NCBI GenBank assembly: GCA_030374765.1
Contig: JARGXX010000008.1
Coordinates: forward strand, 415,461-479,460
Direction: 5' to 3'
Source: Agarophyton chilense
Lineage: Eukaryota > Rhodophyta > Florideophyceae > Gracilariales > Gracilariaceae
DNA: 64,000 nt
Shown here: positions 20,637 through 31,559 of the stretch, in pieces
How positions within the stretch are numbered: position 1 is the stretch's first letter
Layout of the letters: each line of letters opens with the position of its first letter
The notes under the pieces: generated by a model
Databases searched by the model: none
Seen by the model: only the letters and a program-made list of their open reading frames with translations
Told to the model about the DNA's origin: nothing
Made by a program: the position numbers and the translations under genes

Positions 20637-22532
20637 AAGTGCCTCGTATTTTCGGTAAAGGGATTAGATCAGCTCCCACCTGATCCCAACCCCATCTTAG
20701 ATGAAGGATCTCCTACCTCCACCGGCGGCATAGAAAATGCCGTGACATTGTGCAACTTCCTTGGCATAAACCTCCAACTCGACCCTCCACGCGAAAGGTA
20801 TATGCATGGGTGGGGACAGGATTGCCTTGGAGCCAGAATGGTAGTGTGCTCCTGGACGCTCACGGTCCAAGACATCAACGGCAGACCAACATCGCTCACC
20901 TTCGACCTTGTGCCAGGGGAATCACCGATTATTATCGGAAATGATGTACGAAAGCACTGCAACACCTTCAACCTTGAAGAGCAACGGTACATCTGCATGC
21001 GACGACCCACAGACAAAGACGAACGCATACTCTTCACGTACATATCGCCGCCAGATAACCGCCTCCGCCTCGATATAGCACCGCATCCACTTTCAATCAA
21101 AAGCACGCTACTTGGGAACATACACTCTTCCGCAAAACGTGCTCCACTTACTTTCTGCAAACGGGTCCATCGTTACACACATGCTACTGCTGACGAAATG
21201 AAACTGTTATGCAAGGACGCTGAAATGCTAACACCCGAACTAGAAGCAGCAATCGAACGTGTGTACGACGCTTGCGAAGTATGTGCCAAGAACGGTCGTC
21301 CACTTCCAAGCCGAAAGATCTCGATTACCCATGTCAATCAAGCGTTCAATGTGGAAATACAGATAGATTTCTTTTTTCCTACTGTCAAATGCAAAAAAAT
21401 CACAATCATGAACATTACAGACACTGGAACATCGTACTCGGAGCTAACAATTACCAACGGGCGCACCGCTCAAGACATCATCAACACGCTCGAGACTTCC
21501 TGGATATGCCGACACGGTGCCTCAAATGCTGTCTCTGCAGATGACGAATACAACCGCTCCGGGCTACGCAACTTTCTGTCGGTACATGACATCAAGTTTA
21601 AACCACGCCCCAGCCGACGTCATAACAAGACAGGCATCGTCGAACGCAAGAACTCCACTGTCAATACAATCCTTTCAAAACTCGATGACGAACCATCTAA
21701 TTCGGATACAGTAACGCTTGTCGCACGAGCTGCATTCCTATCCAATCTATTTTCTGGCAGCAAGCTGCTAAGCTCATTCGAGCTGGTACGCGGCTACCGT
21801 CCCTCCGTTGTAGGACTCCCTCGAACGGTCGTCATGGAAGAACTGATACATGCTCACAAAGAACAGACAGCTGTCAGGAAACTTCAACGACTACTTAAAT
21901 CCCGCATCCACGAACCTCTCAGGGCTGAACACTTCAATCCTGGAGATCCCGTCTGGGTGTTTTATGACACTAGCAAGCAGAATGAACCCGCTGAATGGGT
22001 CAAAGCTACCGTGATTGCCGCACACCCTGAGCTCCTCGAAGTTCGCCGGTCTCATCACGGCCGTCCCATGCGCGTTGCATACGAAGACACTCGATTTGCA
22101 CCCCTAAGCTCCCTCACTTCTGAACTCATGTCCTGCTCGCTTGAAGAAGAGCTTCAACAAGACCCTGCCGATATGCCCGACCAACCCGCTACCCCGAGCG
22201 TCTGTAATGCAACCCCTGTCCCCGATGACCATCCACCTCAACCCACAGCCGCCCTCCTTGGCGCATCTTCGTATCCGACACCCCCTTCGTCTCCGACACC
22301 AACCACCGATACCTGTCACGATCAGGGAGAGAAAGATATTGGACCCTATGCAAAGCTATCTACCCAAAAATCATCGATCATCGATGGACGTACTCTAACT
22401 AGGGATCACACAAAGGAATTGGAAGAGATCTACGAGGTTATCGGATCGAAACAGGTATCCGGATCGCAATTGTCCTTCGCACCGCCTTACATCTTAAAGG
22501 AAGCACTCAAGAGCGAGCACGATGCTAACTAG
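20637..22532 (+). CDS. C1 pol part 1: protease and integrase
   Basis: Open from 20,637 (TGA at 20,634 closes it upstream) in a different frame from gag, with a gap of about 32 bases after the gag stop. How it is translated is unclear; no overlap remains for a classical frameshift. Protease: 'ILDEGSPTSTGG' near 20,695 occupies the Asp-Ser/Thr-Gly position with Glu in the middle, followed by 'PIIIGNDVRKHC' typical of the C-terminal half. Integrase: His-X3-His ('HRYTH') and Cys-X2-Cys ('CEVC') near 21,170-21,290, then catalytic Asp in 'EIQIDFFFP', Asp in 'ADDEYNRSG' and Glu in 'GIVERKNST'. A Pro/Thr-rich spacer follows. It ends at TAG 22,530, in frame with the reverse transcriptase part. Confidence 0.88.
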   Translation, partial: KCLVFSVKGLDQLPPDPNPILDEGSPTSTGGIENAVTLCNFLGINLQLDPPRERYMHGWGQDCLGARMVVCSWTLTVQDINGRPTSLTFDLVPGESPIIIGNDVRKHCNTFNLEEQRYICMRRPTDKDERILFTYISPPDNRLRLDIAPHPLSIKSTLLGNIHSSAKRAPLTFCKRVHRYTHATADEMKLLCKDAEMLTPELEAAIERVYDACEVCAKNGRPLPSRKISITHVNQAFNVEIQIDFFFPTVKCKKITIMNITDTGTSYSELTITNGRTAQDIINTLETSWICRHGASNAVSADDEYNRSGLRNFLSVHDIKFKPRPSRRHNKTGIVERKNSTVNTILSKLDDEPSNSDTVTLVARAAFLSNLFSGSKLLSSFELVRGYRPSVVGLPRTVVMEELIHAHKEQTAVRKLQRLLKSRIHEPLRAEHFNPGDPVWVFYDTSKQNEPAEWVKATVIAAHPELLEVRRSHHGRPMRVAYEDTRFAPLSSLTSELMSCSLEEELQQDPADMPDQPATPSVCNATPVPDDHPPQPTAALLGASSYPTPPSSPTPTTDTCHDQGEKDIGPYAKLSTQKSSIIDGRTLTRDHTKELEEIYEVIGSKQVSGSQLSFAPPYILKEALKSEHDAN

Positions 22533-24050
22533 ATTGATGCGTACGTTGAGGTTGCCGACACCGACGTCCATAAACATGCGAACGTCATCACCTCACACGT
22601 CGTATATAAAATCAAAACTGATGAAGACGGTAAGAGGAAAATGAAAGCCCGTATTGTTCCTCACGGGAACCATGATGATGAAAAGGACAACGTACGAAAG
22701 GATTCATCCAACGCCCCCTTATTCGTCGTTCGGTTACTGCTATCGCTGACAACATTCCTTGGGTTCAGAATCGGCACTGCCGACATTAAAGGGGCCTTTC
22801 TACAAAGTGGCCCCATCGACAGAGATATATACGTCAGACCACCACGGGAGTGGAACTCCATGCGCGGTCTGCTCAGGAAGCTACTGAAACTCCCATACGG
22901 AATAACAGATGCAGGAAGAAAATGGCAGAAGACCATAGAAGCCTGGATGCTACAGAACGGCAAATTGGAACGGGTGCTAGGACTTTCCCAGCTCTTCATA
23001 CAACGTAATCGAGAAGGCAGTATAAGATTGCTCGTCGCTAAAGTCACCGACGACTTTCTGCTTAGCGGAAGCATCGAAGCTATGACGGAATTTACCACCG
23101 AACTGAAAGAAAGATTCATCGTCGGAAAGGTCCTCATTGATAAGCCGATCAATTTCGACGGGTGTGAGATCACCCAAGACGACGATGGTAGTATCACCAT
23201 GTCAATGAAACGATACCTCCAACGACTGCGACCCATTGAGATTTCGAGATCTAGAAAGAAGGAGCGACAAAGCAATGCCACTGACTCAGAACTGTCGCAG
23301 TTCCGCTCGCTGGCGTGCACACTCATGTATCTTGGTAACGGGGTTCTTCCCCAAGCAGCCTACGTCACTTCGACTCTACAGCAGATAATCCCCAAAATAT
23401 GCGTCGAGCATCTCGTTACAGCCAACGATATGCTCAGGGAACTATTGAAATTGGAACCACAAATCTCCTTCATAGCACCGCCAAAGGCTACACATATTAG
23501 CGAAGTGCTCGTCTCTTCATTCGCTGATGCCTCGTTCAACCACGGCACGAGTTCAGGATACGGACAGACCGGGCTGATTACTGGACTTCGGATCATACGA
23601 AATGATGGTGTGAACCTCTTTCATACCATCGATTGGTGTAGCAACAAACAAAGAAGAGTTAGTTACTCACCCTACGGAGCCGAAGTTCTTGCCTGTGCCG
23701 ATGCAGATGACCGTGGATTCTGTCTTAAATATGGGCTACAATCGCTATTTCCCTTCGTGAAAACGCGTAGCGAACTCGCAACGGACTCCAGATGTTTATA
23801 CGATACTATAACGACTCTGCACGAAGCAAAAGACTACAGACTACGACCAACGGTCCAGCGCATTCGCAATAGCTTTGACTCACAAGAACTGGATTTAATG
23901 CGTTGGATTCCTGGCGATGCGAACCCGGCAGACGCACTCACAAAACGAAATAAGCAGACGTTCAGGTTACTAAACCAACTGACGTCTTCAGGAAAAGTCT
24001 GTATGCAAATCGAGTCCGGCTACGCCGTTAACAGCTGCGAGTGGCAATAA
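22533..24050 (+). CDS. C1 pol part 2: reverse transcriptase and RNase H
   Basis: The same frame as part 1 after a single TAG; the first ATG is 22,641, but the natural protein would continue from the integrase. Blocks in order: 'KMKARIVPHGNHD', 'TADIKGAFLQSGP' (first catalytic Asp), 'KLPYGITDAGRKW', and 'AKVTDDFLLSG', which carries the paired Asp but with Thr-Asp-Asp where most copia enzymes have Val-Asp-Asp. RNase H follows with 'SSFADASFNHG', 'SYSPYGAEVLACADA', 'ELATDSRCLYDTI' and the signature ending 'GDANPADALTKRN'. All catalytic acids I can place are present, so only the TAG separates this from an active polymerase. Stop TAA at 24,048. Confidence 0.92.
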   Translation: MDAYVEVADTDVHKHANVITSHVVYKIKTDEDGKRKMKARIVPHGNHDDEKDNVRKDSSNAPLFVVRLLLSLTTFLGFRIGTADIKGAFLQSGPIDRDIYVRPPREWNSMRGLLRKLLKLPYGITDAGRKWQKTIEAWMLQNGKLERVLGLSQLFIQRNREGSIRLLVAKVTDDFLLSGSIEAMTEFTTELKERFIVGKVLIDKPINFDGCEITQDDDGSITMSMKRYLQRLRPIEISRSRKKERQSNATDSELSQFRSLACTLMYLGNGVLPQAAYVTSTLQQIIPKICVEHLVTANDMLRELLKLEPQISFIAPPKATHISEVLVSSFADASFNHGTSSGYGQTGLITGLRIIRNDGVNLFHTIDWCSNKQRRVSYSPYGAEVLACADADDRGFCLKYGLQSLFPFVKTRSELATDSRCLYDTITTLHEAKDYRLRPTVQRIRNSFDSQELDLMRWIPGDANPADALTKRNKQTFRLLNQLTSSGKVCMQIESGYAVNSCEWQ

Positions 24051-24081
24051 AGGCAATATCGCACTTTAGCTTTCGTGCGAT

Positions 24082-24090
24082 GACGGGGGA
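24082..24090 (+). other. C1 polypurine tract
   Basis: gacggggga lies immediately against the first TG of the 3' LTR, the expected place for plus-strand DNA priming. It contains one pyrimidine. Confidence 0.6.
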
Positions 24091-24519
24091 TGTGGCATTA
24101 TGCGACACTGTGCGACACTATGAAATGACATAGTGACTGTATTTGCAACATGACGGGATGTCATTGTTAGTTTACGCAGAAAGGTCAACTAGCTGATAAC
24201 GCGAATCGAAGGGAACGCAATAGCAAGTGCAACGGTCCTCGATTCAAAGTAGCTAATAGACCGGCAACTGCAGTACGCTATTCCTGCCCAGCTAGAGCGA
24301 AAGCTACGAAAGAGCACGTAGCTGTAGAGCTCGACGAAAGGGTATAGCATTAGGTATATATAGACAGGTCTGCTCGAGATAGAGGGACCAAGGAAAAAGG
24401 AGAACCGAGAACGGAGGAAGAAGAACTCCGGAGGTTTGTGCTCATTCACATTCGCCTGTAGAGCTAGTCTCCACCCGCTACAGTATTTTATCACAGCATG
24501 GCTAATCACCATGATACCA
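24091..24519 (+). repeat. C1 3' LTR
   Basis: 429 bp copy of 18,932-19,360 with about 8 single-base differences and no indels. Ends in TACCA, then ga and acagt. Confidence 0.95.
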
Positions 24520-25262
24520 GAACAGTACATGTTATGATATGTTAAATGTTCGTGTAGCTGTCTCATCGTCCGTTTCAATACTGTTGTTCATGCATTTGGA
24601 AAGGTCTTTAAGCGGGAATTCGTGGAATAGGACAAGAAAAAATGCCGGGATCAACCCGGCAGTGCAGTTTTGACTTAAAAACGGCGGTAAAGCCGTGTTC
24701 ACCCAAAGGCTGTGAACCACAATTTGGGACAACCATACCCCTCCTACATGTTTTGAAAATATCAAAACAGCGCAACTCTATAGCACAACTCAAGAGGCAC
24801 CCGAGCCTCAAACCCGTGACCCCCGCAGTCGGCTCACCAGTATTTCCTGTGTCACCGGTTGCGCTAAGCGCCCGCAGCTCACGACGGTCGTGAGTGATCG
24901 GACAATTTTGAGTGTATTTGAACGCAAGCGGCATTGTCCCTCACGACGCCCGCCTTCGCGCCATGCTTGCGACCGTAGCGTAACCTACTCACAGATTTCC
25001 ACCACTTCGAATATTGGGCCGTTAGTGGACTTCTCCTGCTCCTTAAGTCGTAGAGTCTGCCTCCCGCCAACGACTTCATATACCTGCGCCGGACACTGCA
25101 CTTTTCGCAGATCCCTCCGCCCCACCTCCCCACATCCTCTTCTAATCTTATTATCGACTAGGACTAACTCAGAGCTTCCAAACAGCAACAAATCATGGGC
25201 AGTGTGTCTCACTGTGAGTGGGGCATAAAGACAAGGTTAATGGTTAGCTTTTGAGCCTCGTC
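24520..25262. other. no recognisable gene
   Basis: Short open frames on both strands and several small hairpins (for example gccggg-atcaa-cccggc at 24,643-24,659). Nothing here resembles a known family. Confidence 0.35.
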
Positions 25263-27060
25263 TCTATACCTTCTCAATGTGCGACGAGTCGAACACACAC
25301 GTTCTGGATGGTACTGGTTCCGAATTAGCCCAACACGCTCGCCGTGCTTATTGGCGTCGTCGAGTTCCTCATTCTCGAATAGTTTCGGATTTTGTTGTGC
25401 CGGGCAATTGCAGCACATCGCAGCGTGGTGCTTTCTCGTTTTGGTAAGCTATATTTTGTTTTGGCCGCTCAGCAGAATGGCCGTATACAGGTGAACATTC
25501 CAATACTTTCCATTCTGGTGGTCATTTTCCTCATCCCGCTTTAGTTTTGTATTGATGGTATCGAAATGCGCAATAATGAATAGCACATTCGCGCCATTTT
25601 TTACTCGCCGGATACGCTTAGCCGGTACTTTGGTGAATATGGCTTGTTTACATCGGAGGCTGACGACATACGATTTATGGAATACCTTGACGAAACGGGC
25701 TGCAGCAACTGTTTGCTAAATACAGCCCTTAGCAGCTCTACCGGTTTGGAAATTAGAACTCCCACCTGCAGCGCGCCATTCGACGAACCGAAAGAACGCA
25801 CCTTTGTTCCGATTTACAAGGCTGTGTTATCGGTGTTGTTGGGGATAATGCGGCAGCAGATTTCCATTGCGATGTGTTACCTTTCGGGATCGGCGATCAG
25901 TCCACATTTTAAGGCACCAGTTTTTGGCTGTGTTTGAGAGAGTGCACAATTCAAGTTGTAGCTTTGGCTTTGACGCTGATCACGACCAGCGATATTTATC
26001 AAAATATCGCATTCCGGACTTTTCGATGGTGAACAGCACTAATCAATCTGTGTCTGTCGATTGTCTCGACCTAAGCATTGACTTTTACGTACTGTATAGG
26101 GATCGTGTCATAACAGCTTCAAAATCAGTGCGTGAAAGTACCGCTCTCTCTGGGCTCTGCATTCAGGTGTTTCTAAACAGTAAGTCAACCCCATGCCTGT
26201 TCGAGAAGGGCATGAGTGGCGAAACTCAGTGGTTAGAAATAGAAATAAGTCTTCCTGCTGGAGACAATGGCACACGGCGAGATGGCCCAGTTCTCACTGG
26301 TTTTGAAGTAAGTGGGGAGGCCAGATAGGTAAAGAACCTTGATTATTTGAAGCTCTTGCCAGAAGCTGTGGTAAAATGAGAATAGTTGGATGAAACTGAA
26401 TTCTCTAGATCCCCTCCGAATGACAGACTGTTAAACTGGCGGCAACGCAGCGTTGTGGGCACTGGAATCAAAACGCCTTTCGAGAACTCGAGATTATATG
26501 AGGTTTTCGAGCATATCAAAAAGAGCTCAACTAGTCTGGGTGGTTCATCGCCGCATAAATTATCAGCGGCGTCCTGTTCATGATTTCGGGGGCAGTTCTT
26601 TTGTATATACTGCATGTTAAGTCTTAGAAATATGGGAACAACGATCCGCTCTTTACACTGTGATTAGTTGGATGAGTGCTTCGATTGCGTTCTGTTGAAC
26701 GAATAAGCTCAGAACCATGGTCTGAAAACGATGGGGATGTGCTTTTTGGAGTGGTCTAGAAAAATGGGGTTTCCAAGTTTTACCTATTTTGTTGCGATTG
26801 TTTCAACAATCATCTTTTCGTTAATAGCAAGCGTAGCATCCCAGTTTGTGCAAACATATACATCACTTCTGTAACAGAAGATGGGTACGAAGTTGTATAT
26901 CTATATCAATACGGGAAGCTACACGATGTAATTCCTGAGTCAGTGAGCGGCGGGAAATCTCCCAGTTCCGCCAAAAAGTATATTGTACGACTTTTTAGTG
27001 AATGTGTAGTAGCAGCGGTTCACCTCAGAAGCTCATCGAGTAACTTAACATTGTGCTTGA
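25263..27060 (+). pseudogene. unnamed decayed coding region
   Basis: Several plus-strand open pieces follow one another with protein-like composition. 25,277-25,443 contains 'GSELAQHARRAYWRRRV'. 25,590-25,890 contains 'LSRYFGEYGLFTSEADD'. 25,905-26,328 (after a frameshift) contains 'DFSMVNSTNQSVSVDCLDLS', and 26,350-26,583 continues it in the same frame past stops. 26,836-27,060 contains 'ITSVTEDGYEVVYLYQYGKL'. Read together they suggest one long protein that has been broken by at least two frameshifts and several stops, much like the ECM29 and NOP14 relics. A GTAAGC at 25,444 could be an old splice donor, but the acceptor does not restore the frame. I do not recognise the family and assign no function. 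Confidence 0.35.
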
Positions 27061-29870
27061 ATTTGGCTGGGGGTTTATCTTCGACTACATCAAATTGATT
27101 GGTGACGAAGAGCACTGCTACCACAAGTGAAACCCGCCCCTGTAAATTTCTTGAATTCAGAAGTGATCCATTCCCTGTATCATACAGTGAGGTTGTGAGA
27201 TATGGAAGGCTGCAAAAGAAATGAATCTGAATATCTGAATAGTATTCGGTGAATATATGTGGATGTACGTAAAGCTTTAACAATGATGACCGCACTGATT
27301 GAGTATATATCCAATTATAAAATTTCGAAATTATTGTGTATATTTTAAAAAGCATATTTCTCCACAAAATACAAGAATCAAAAAGTTTTTGGTTTTCAAA
27401 ATACTTCACAGAAGATTCTTCCACGACATGAAGTGGAATTCTGGAAGGAGGAAAAATCATCATGTCCAGGCTTGGCGACTGTATCATGGAGGCTCTACAA
27501 AAGGAAATGGAAACTTGTACCGATCGAACTGACCAAGGAATTTGCAGATGAATGACGAGGAGATGTTGCCATGATTATAATAATCTTGATGCTCGAAGAG
27601 TCGACAAACTTTGGTGCTGGTGGCGTAAGTGAGATGTTGAAGCATCATTACCGTGTTGAGCAGATATACTAAACACTTCTTGTTCAAAGGAAATGAGAGG
27701 CTTTGGAACAGAGCGCATGTACACTTCAGGTATCTTACAGAAGAGCCTTTGTAGTCTTGTGACAAAATGCTGGGATTGATAGTCATGAAAGTGACGCAGT
27801 GTAAGATGATGGTCAACAACAATACAGTTAAACGGACCTGCTTGAAAGTGGTTTTCGCAGTGGAGACTACACTCTTACGACCCAGACTGCTCTGCTTTGC
27901 TGCTCTGCTTCGAACCGCAGCTAGCATTTATTACACTGTAACGTTGTTCTAATCTTACGCATTCGAGAAAAACTGAATAGTTCTATGATTGATGCGTCTC
28001 AAAATACAGCCCAGCAGCGCTGAGCAGTTCTGATATGGCCTAGTAACCTCCAGGCACGGTAGATTCCGTACCTGAATTTATAATATTGCTAAGTGGCCCT
28101 CTGCAGATCCTCACGGATTCTTCCTATAGTATGTTTCTTTATCGATACTTCTTTTCAGCCTCAGAGGCATCAGAGAACAAGCCAGCGAAGAAAACCATGC
28201 TAGGTTTATTTCATCAACGTTTTGTACTAGATGCTCGTCTAAGAACAGCTGCGCCAAAGCCTCACGTCGATCAGAAGCTGCAAGTTTCTGCCAGATAATC
28301 GGTCAGTTGCTTCCTTTCATGCGAGGGACTTCACTCGGTTCACGACGGCCCCCTGGAAACACCCTTTTGAACTTGCCTTCTGCGGAATTTCCTGATCACT
28401 AGAACGAAGGTGTACAGGCACTGATACGTTTCCAAGGGGCAAAACCATGGGCCTTGGACCAAAGACAGTAAATGTTTTGCGAGTGCATATCTGGCGATAT
28501 ATGTTTTGTAGTCCGTCGAACCGAAATAAAAAGTAACTCGTTCAAAACATATGGAGAAGCGTGCCAATCGAAAGTTTGAACCATTGAAAAGCCTCTTATT
28601 TTCTGCCACAAGTTTAATCCTTGCCGTTTCAATTCTGAGCTCCAGTGCGGCGGATCCTGACTGTTTTCTATGGTTCTCTACAGAGAACAAAACCGAGAAT
28701 CGACGACTTAGGGCATATGCTAACACGATTTCATAGCCCCTCCAGAATCAATTTGTCGGAGACTCGTGACTTTAAAAAAACTTTTCCAGTGTAGCATGCC
28801 GCGAGTATTTTTTTGAACATACCACATGTGTGTTTGATCTACGTTGATGCATAAGAACCTTCAGAGGGTGAGAGTGACTCCGCCCTCATTAAGGAAGAAA
28901 GTACACAGCCGATGTTGCTAGCAATCTAACTCATTTTGGATGCAAGGTCAAGAGCAAGAGCACCGTAGCCCTTTTCCTGGTATCTACTACATAAGACAGT
29001 TCGCAGTCCCTCTTGCATTTTTCAGCTGTTGTGCTCTGTCGCATTAATTCAGGATGAAATGTGACAAATCCGTGGCGAGCCACATATATGCCGGATCTTG
29101 ATTCCCGGATATTCGCTACACGCACCTCGTTGGATCTTGTGTCCGATGTCTCATGCACCCCTACCGCTACGACTGACGCACACGGCCAAATAATTCAACA
29201 ATATTCCATTAGGGCTGGTAGACAACGAGCTGGTTCGAGATAACAAGAATACACAACACTCGGGAAGAAAGCATGTCTGCCACGGGCTTTTGTTCCAGCA
29301 ACACCGGTGTAAAGTGCGCGGCGCGCTTTGGGGCATGAGGCTACGTGGTTGGCGCGATTAACACGAGTGAAACTAACACCAGCAGCAAGAAGCAATGCTG
29401 CGCGACTAAACTTCAAAGCGCGACTGTCATCAGAAACCGGACCGGTCGCTGTTGACCAGACGAAGAACTGAGTGTATCTTACGCTGCACTCCCTTCGTGC
29501 AAAGTTACACCGCCTTTTTTACCACGTGCACACTAGCACGACGTGTGCGTTCTCATTAAATTTCTGCTACAAACTATTTTTTCATCTCACGTGGCAGACG
29601 GAGAAGCAAAACGCCGTGTTCTATATGTTGTGCGTCGCGTAAAATTATGTCTGTGTTTGTCACCGCTCCACAGTGAAGTCTACATTTGGACTCCACACCG
29701 TTTCACGAACCGCCCAACACCCCACTCTCGTCGCCACTTTTTCGTGCTCTTTGCGCCGCATTCTGCTCGCCACCCACTCGCTCACATCCAGTTTCCCCTG
29801 CCGATGCCATTCTTTCCCACTCAAATCCGTGCCCGCCCTTTTTCCCCCTTCCCTTGTCCGCCGCTTCCAA
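27061..29870. other. no identified gene
   Basis: Open stretches at 27,927-27,484 (-), 28,726-28,340 (-) and 28,551-28,736 (+) are the longest, but I see no domain in any. 28,551-28,736 starts with a basic N-terminus and a hydrophobic stretch like a signal anchor, which may be chance. From about 29,690 the DNA becomes pyrimidine- and C-rich, possibly the leader of the gene beginning at 29,871. Confidence 0.3.
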
Positions 29871-31060
29871 ATGGCGTCGGACGACGCATCACCCGCGCCC
29901 GCCGCGCCATCACCGCCGTCGTCGCCAGTCGTAGACCAACCGTAGACCCTCGCTGCCGCGCCACCCACGCCCACCGTCACGTCATCATCTGCAGCTTCCT
30001 CATCTTTCTCACCTCTCGCCTCACCCTCCTCCCCGACGCCGCCGCCTCGCGCTCTTTCCTCACCGGAAACTGCTGCTGTGTACAAGGCAAAGTTTCAGAG
30101 AAAGTTTGCAGTGCGGTTTGCAAAAGGATTAGCACATAAGGCCGTCAACAAGGCGGAGTACATGGGCATTGGAGTTTTGGGTGTTACTGACGTGGAGTTC
30201 GCGGCTGGAGAGGGAGTTGGACGTACCACTGTTTCCGACGTCGGTGTTGTTGGCAGTGTGGTTGAGGATGGTAATGATGGTTTGTTCGAATTTGCTATAA
30301 CTGCAAAGCTTTTGATGTCTAGGGAAGTGACACTGTGAAGGAACTGGATATCTTGGGCACTATTTTGAAAGACCTCAACCGTGCCATTGAAGTGGAGAAG
30401 ATGAAGGGTAAGAAGGTACTTCAAACACTGACTCTTCGATGATTATTCTATGGATTCTTATGATTTTCCGCGTTTTTGTATTGATTATATGTATACAAAC
30501 ACTGCTTTGTATATTCCAGTGCCACAGGTTTACAAGGCGCTTGACAAAGTTTTCCCGCCTATCACCGCTGCGCTTGTGGCGTGGATGCAGCCATAAAGCT
30601 AAAGTTGAGCTATTCTCCGTTGTTGGAAATCAATGCAAAGGTCAAAGGTTGGATTTTTGACCCCACCATTCGACATACTCGAATAACCAATCAACAACAA
30701 CTTACTGCTTCGTCACCATCGTCGCCGTCCACATCGTCTTTTGCCCAGTCGTCAAAGTCAAAGCCGTTGCCAACGCGTGCGCTTGAGCTTTCTGATGATT
30801 TGGGCCCCATGGTGCAGAAACGAGACCGTGGACAGGCGTTTGTGGTGACGGAAGTTGCTGGCTTTCTGTCCCGTCTGAATGGCGATGAGATTTAATTTGA
30901 CGTCGAGCGTGTTGGAGAACGTGTGAGAGCTCTTACCGATGGCGTGGGCGTCATATTTGAACAGTTTATTGACTTTGAGATTTGTGTCAGACATTTGGCG
31001 GAGGTGCATGCCAAGTATACCTGCGTTTGGGTGGAGTAGTTGTATATGGTATGTTGATTG
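29871..31060 (+). pseudogene. unnamed decayed gene with one canonical intron
   Basis: ATG 29,871 begins an Ala/Pro/Ser-rich N-terminus that meets TAG at 29,943 but continues in the same frame to about 30,330 ('VYKAKFQRKFAVRFAKGLAH', 'EYMGIGVLGVTDVEFAAGEG'). After a frame change 'TVKELDILGTILKDLNRAIE' runs to 30,407. The intron 30,408-30,519 is then removed to give in-frame 'MKVPQVYKALDKVFPPITAAL'. A further shift near 30,585 leads to 'AIKLKLSYSPLLEINAKVKG' and, past a TAA at 30,893, 'GVGVIFEQFIDFEICVRHLA' with 'EVHAKY'. The last block is faintly globin-like, but I do not trust that. The family is not recognised. Breaks on both sides of a clean intron indicate a former spliced gene. Confidence 0.45.
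30408..30519 (+). other. GT-AG intron in the decayed gene at 29,871-31,060
   Basis: GTAAGA at 30,408 and TATATTCCAG ending at 30,519 bound a 112-bp AT-rich segment. Joining the flanks (AAG-G and TG-CCA-CAG) keeps one open frame on both sides, which supports a genuine spliceosomal intron. Confidence 0.65.
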
Positions 31061-31235
31061 CCTGTTCAGTCGTTCGTGAGATTTCAATCTCTAATCATTG
31101 GAAGTCATTTGGTGCTTCGTTTGATAACTATACGCTGAAAGGTGAGGTGCAATTGCCGCTGTGTGCAGAAACCACCGGTCGACATGGCTTGCCAACGACG
31201 CCGCGCGTCGATTTATGCGCGGCTTGCCGCCAACG

Positions 31236-31400
31236 GCGTTGATTGATGAAACCCAGATGAGCGCGCTTCGTATCGGCGTTGATTGGAGAAATCCGAATGA
31301 GCGCGCTTCGTATCGGCGTTGATTGGAGAAATCCGGATGAGCTCGCTTCGTATCTGCGTTGATCGGAGAAATCCAGATGAGCGCGTTTCGTATCGGCGTT
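31236..31400. repeat. 40-bp tandem repeat, about four copies
   Basis: The unit starting gcgttgattggagaaatcc recurs at exact 40-base spacing (gcgtt at 31,236, 31,276, 31,316, 31,356 and 31,396) with a few substitutions per copy. Forty is not a multiple of three, so it is not a coding repeat that preserves frame. It separates two decayed genes. Confidence 0.92.
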
Positions 31401-31559
31401 GGCGCCGATACAGATGGTATCATACACTATGAACTGCGAGTGCCTCTGAATGCCGTTTAGTCTGATTAATATCGCGCCGCGGTGCTGGGCGCGTCTGCGA
31501 GAATCACCCCCGTGGACAGTAGCAGCTACTCTTACCGACAGATGCTCAGCCGCTTGCCC

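Larger units (their letters stand above)
18932..24519 (+). mobile_element. Ty1/copia LTR retrotransposon C1, nearly intact
   Basis: A complete element of 5,588 bp: 429-bp LTRs, half-tRNA primer site, gag, protease-integrase, reverse transcriptase-RNase H, and a purine-rich tract. The gene order with integrase before reverse transcriptase marks it as copia. LTRs begin TG and end CA and differ at about 8 of 429 positions by eye, so insertion was fairly recent. acagt lies directly left of the 5' LTR (18,927-18,931) and recurs at 24,522-24,526, two bases beyond the 3' LTR: a candidate target duplication with an untidy right end. Defects seen are one in-frame TAG (22,530) and a non-overlapping frame change between gag and pol. 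Confidence 0.93.

Noticed and set aside
22530..22532. Programmed readthrough of TAG between C1 integrase and reverse transcriptase
   Set aside because: No known copia element uses a stop at this place; a single transition is a simpler explanation.
22661..23326. 221-codon minus-strand ORF
   Set aside because: Antisense shadow of the C1 reverse transcriptase, which has clear domain matches on the other strand.
24780..24885. Possible minus-strand tRNA
   Set aside because: A T-loop-like sequence lacks the conserved C and the acceptor and D stems do not pair.
30890..31060. Globin domain in the decayed gene
   Set aside because: A short 'FEICVRHLAEVHAKY' stretch recalls a globin helix, but no proximal/distal His framework could be traced.
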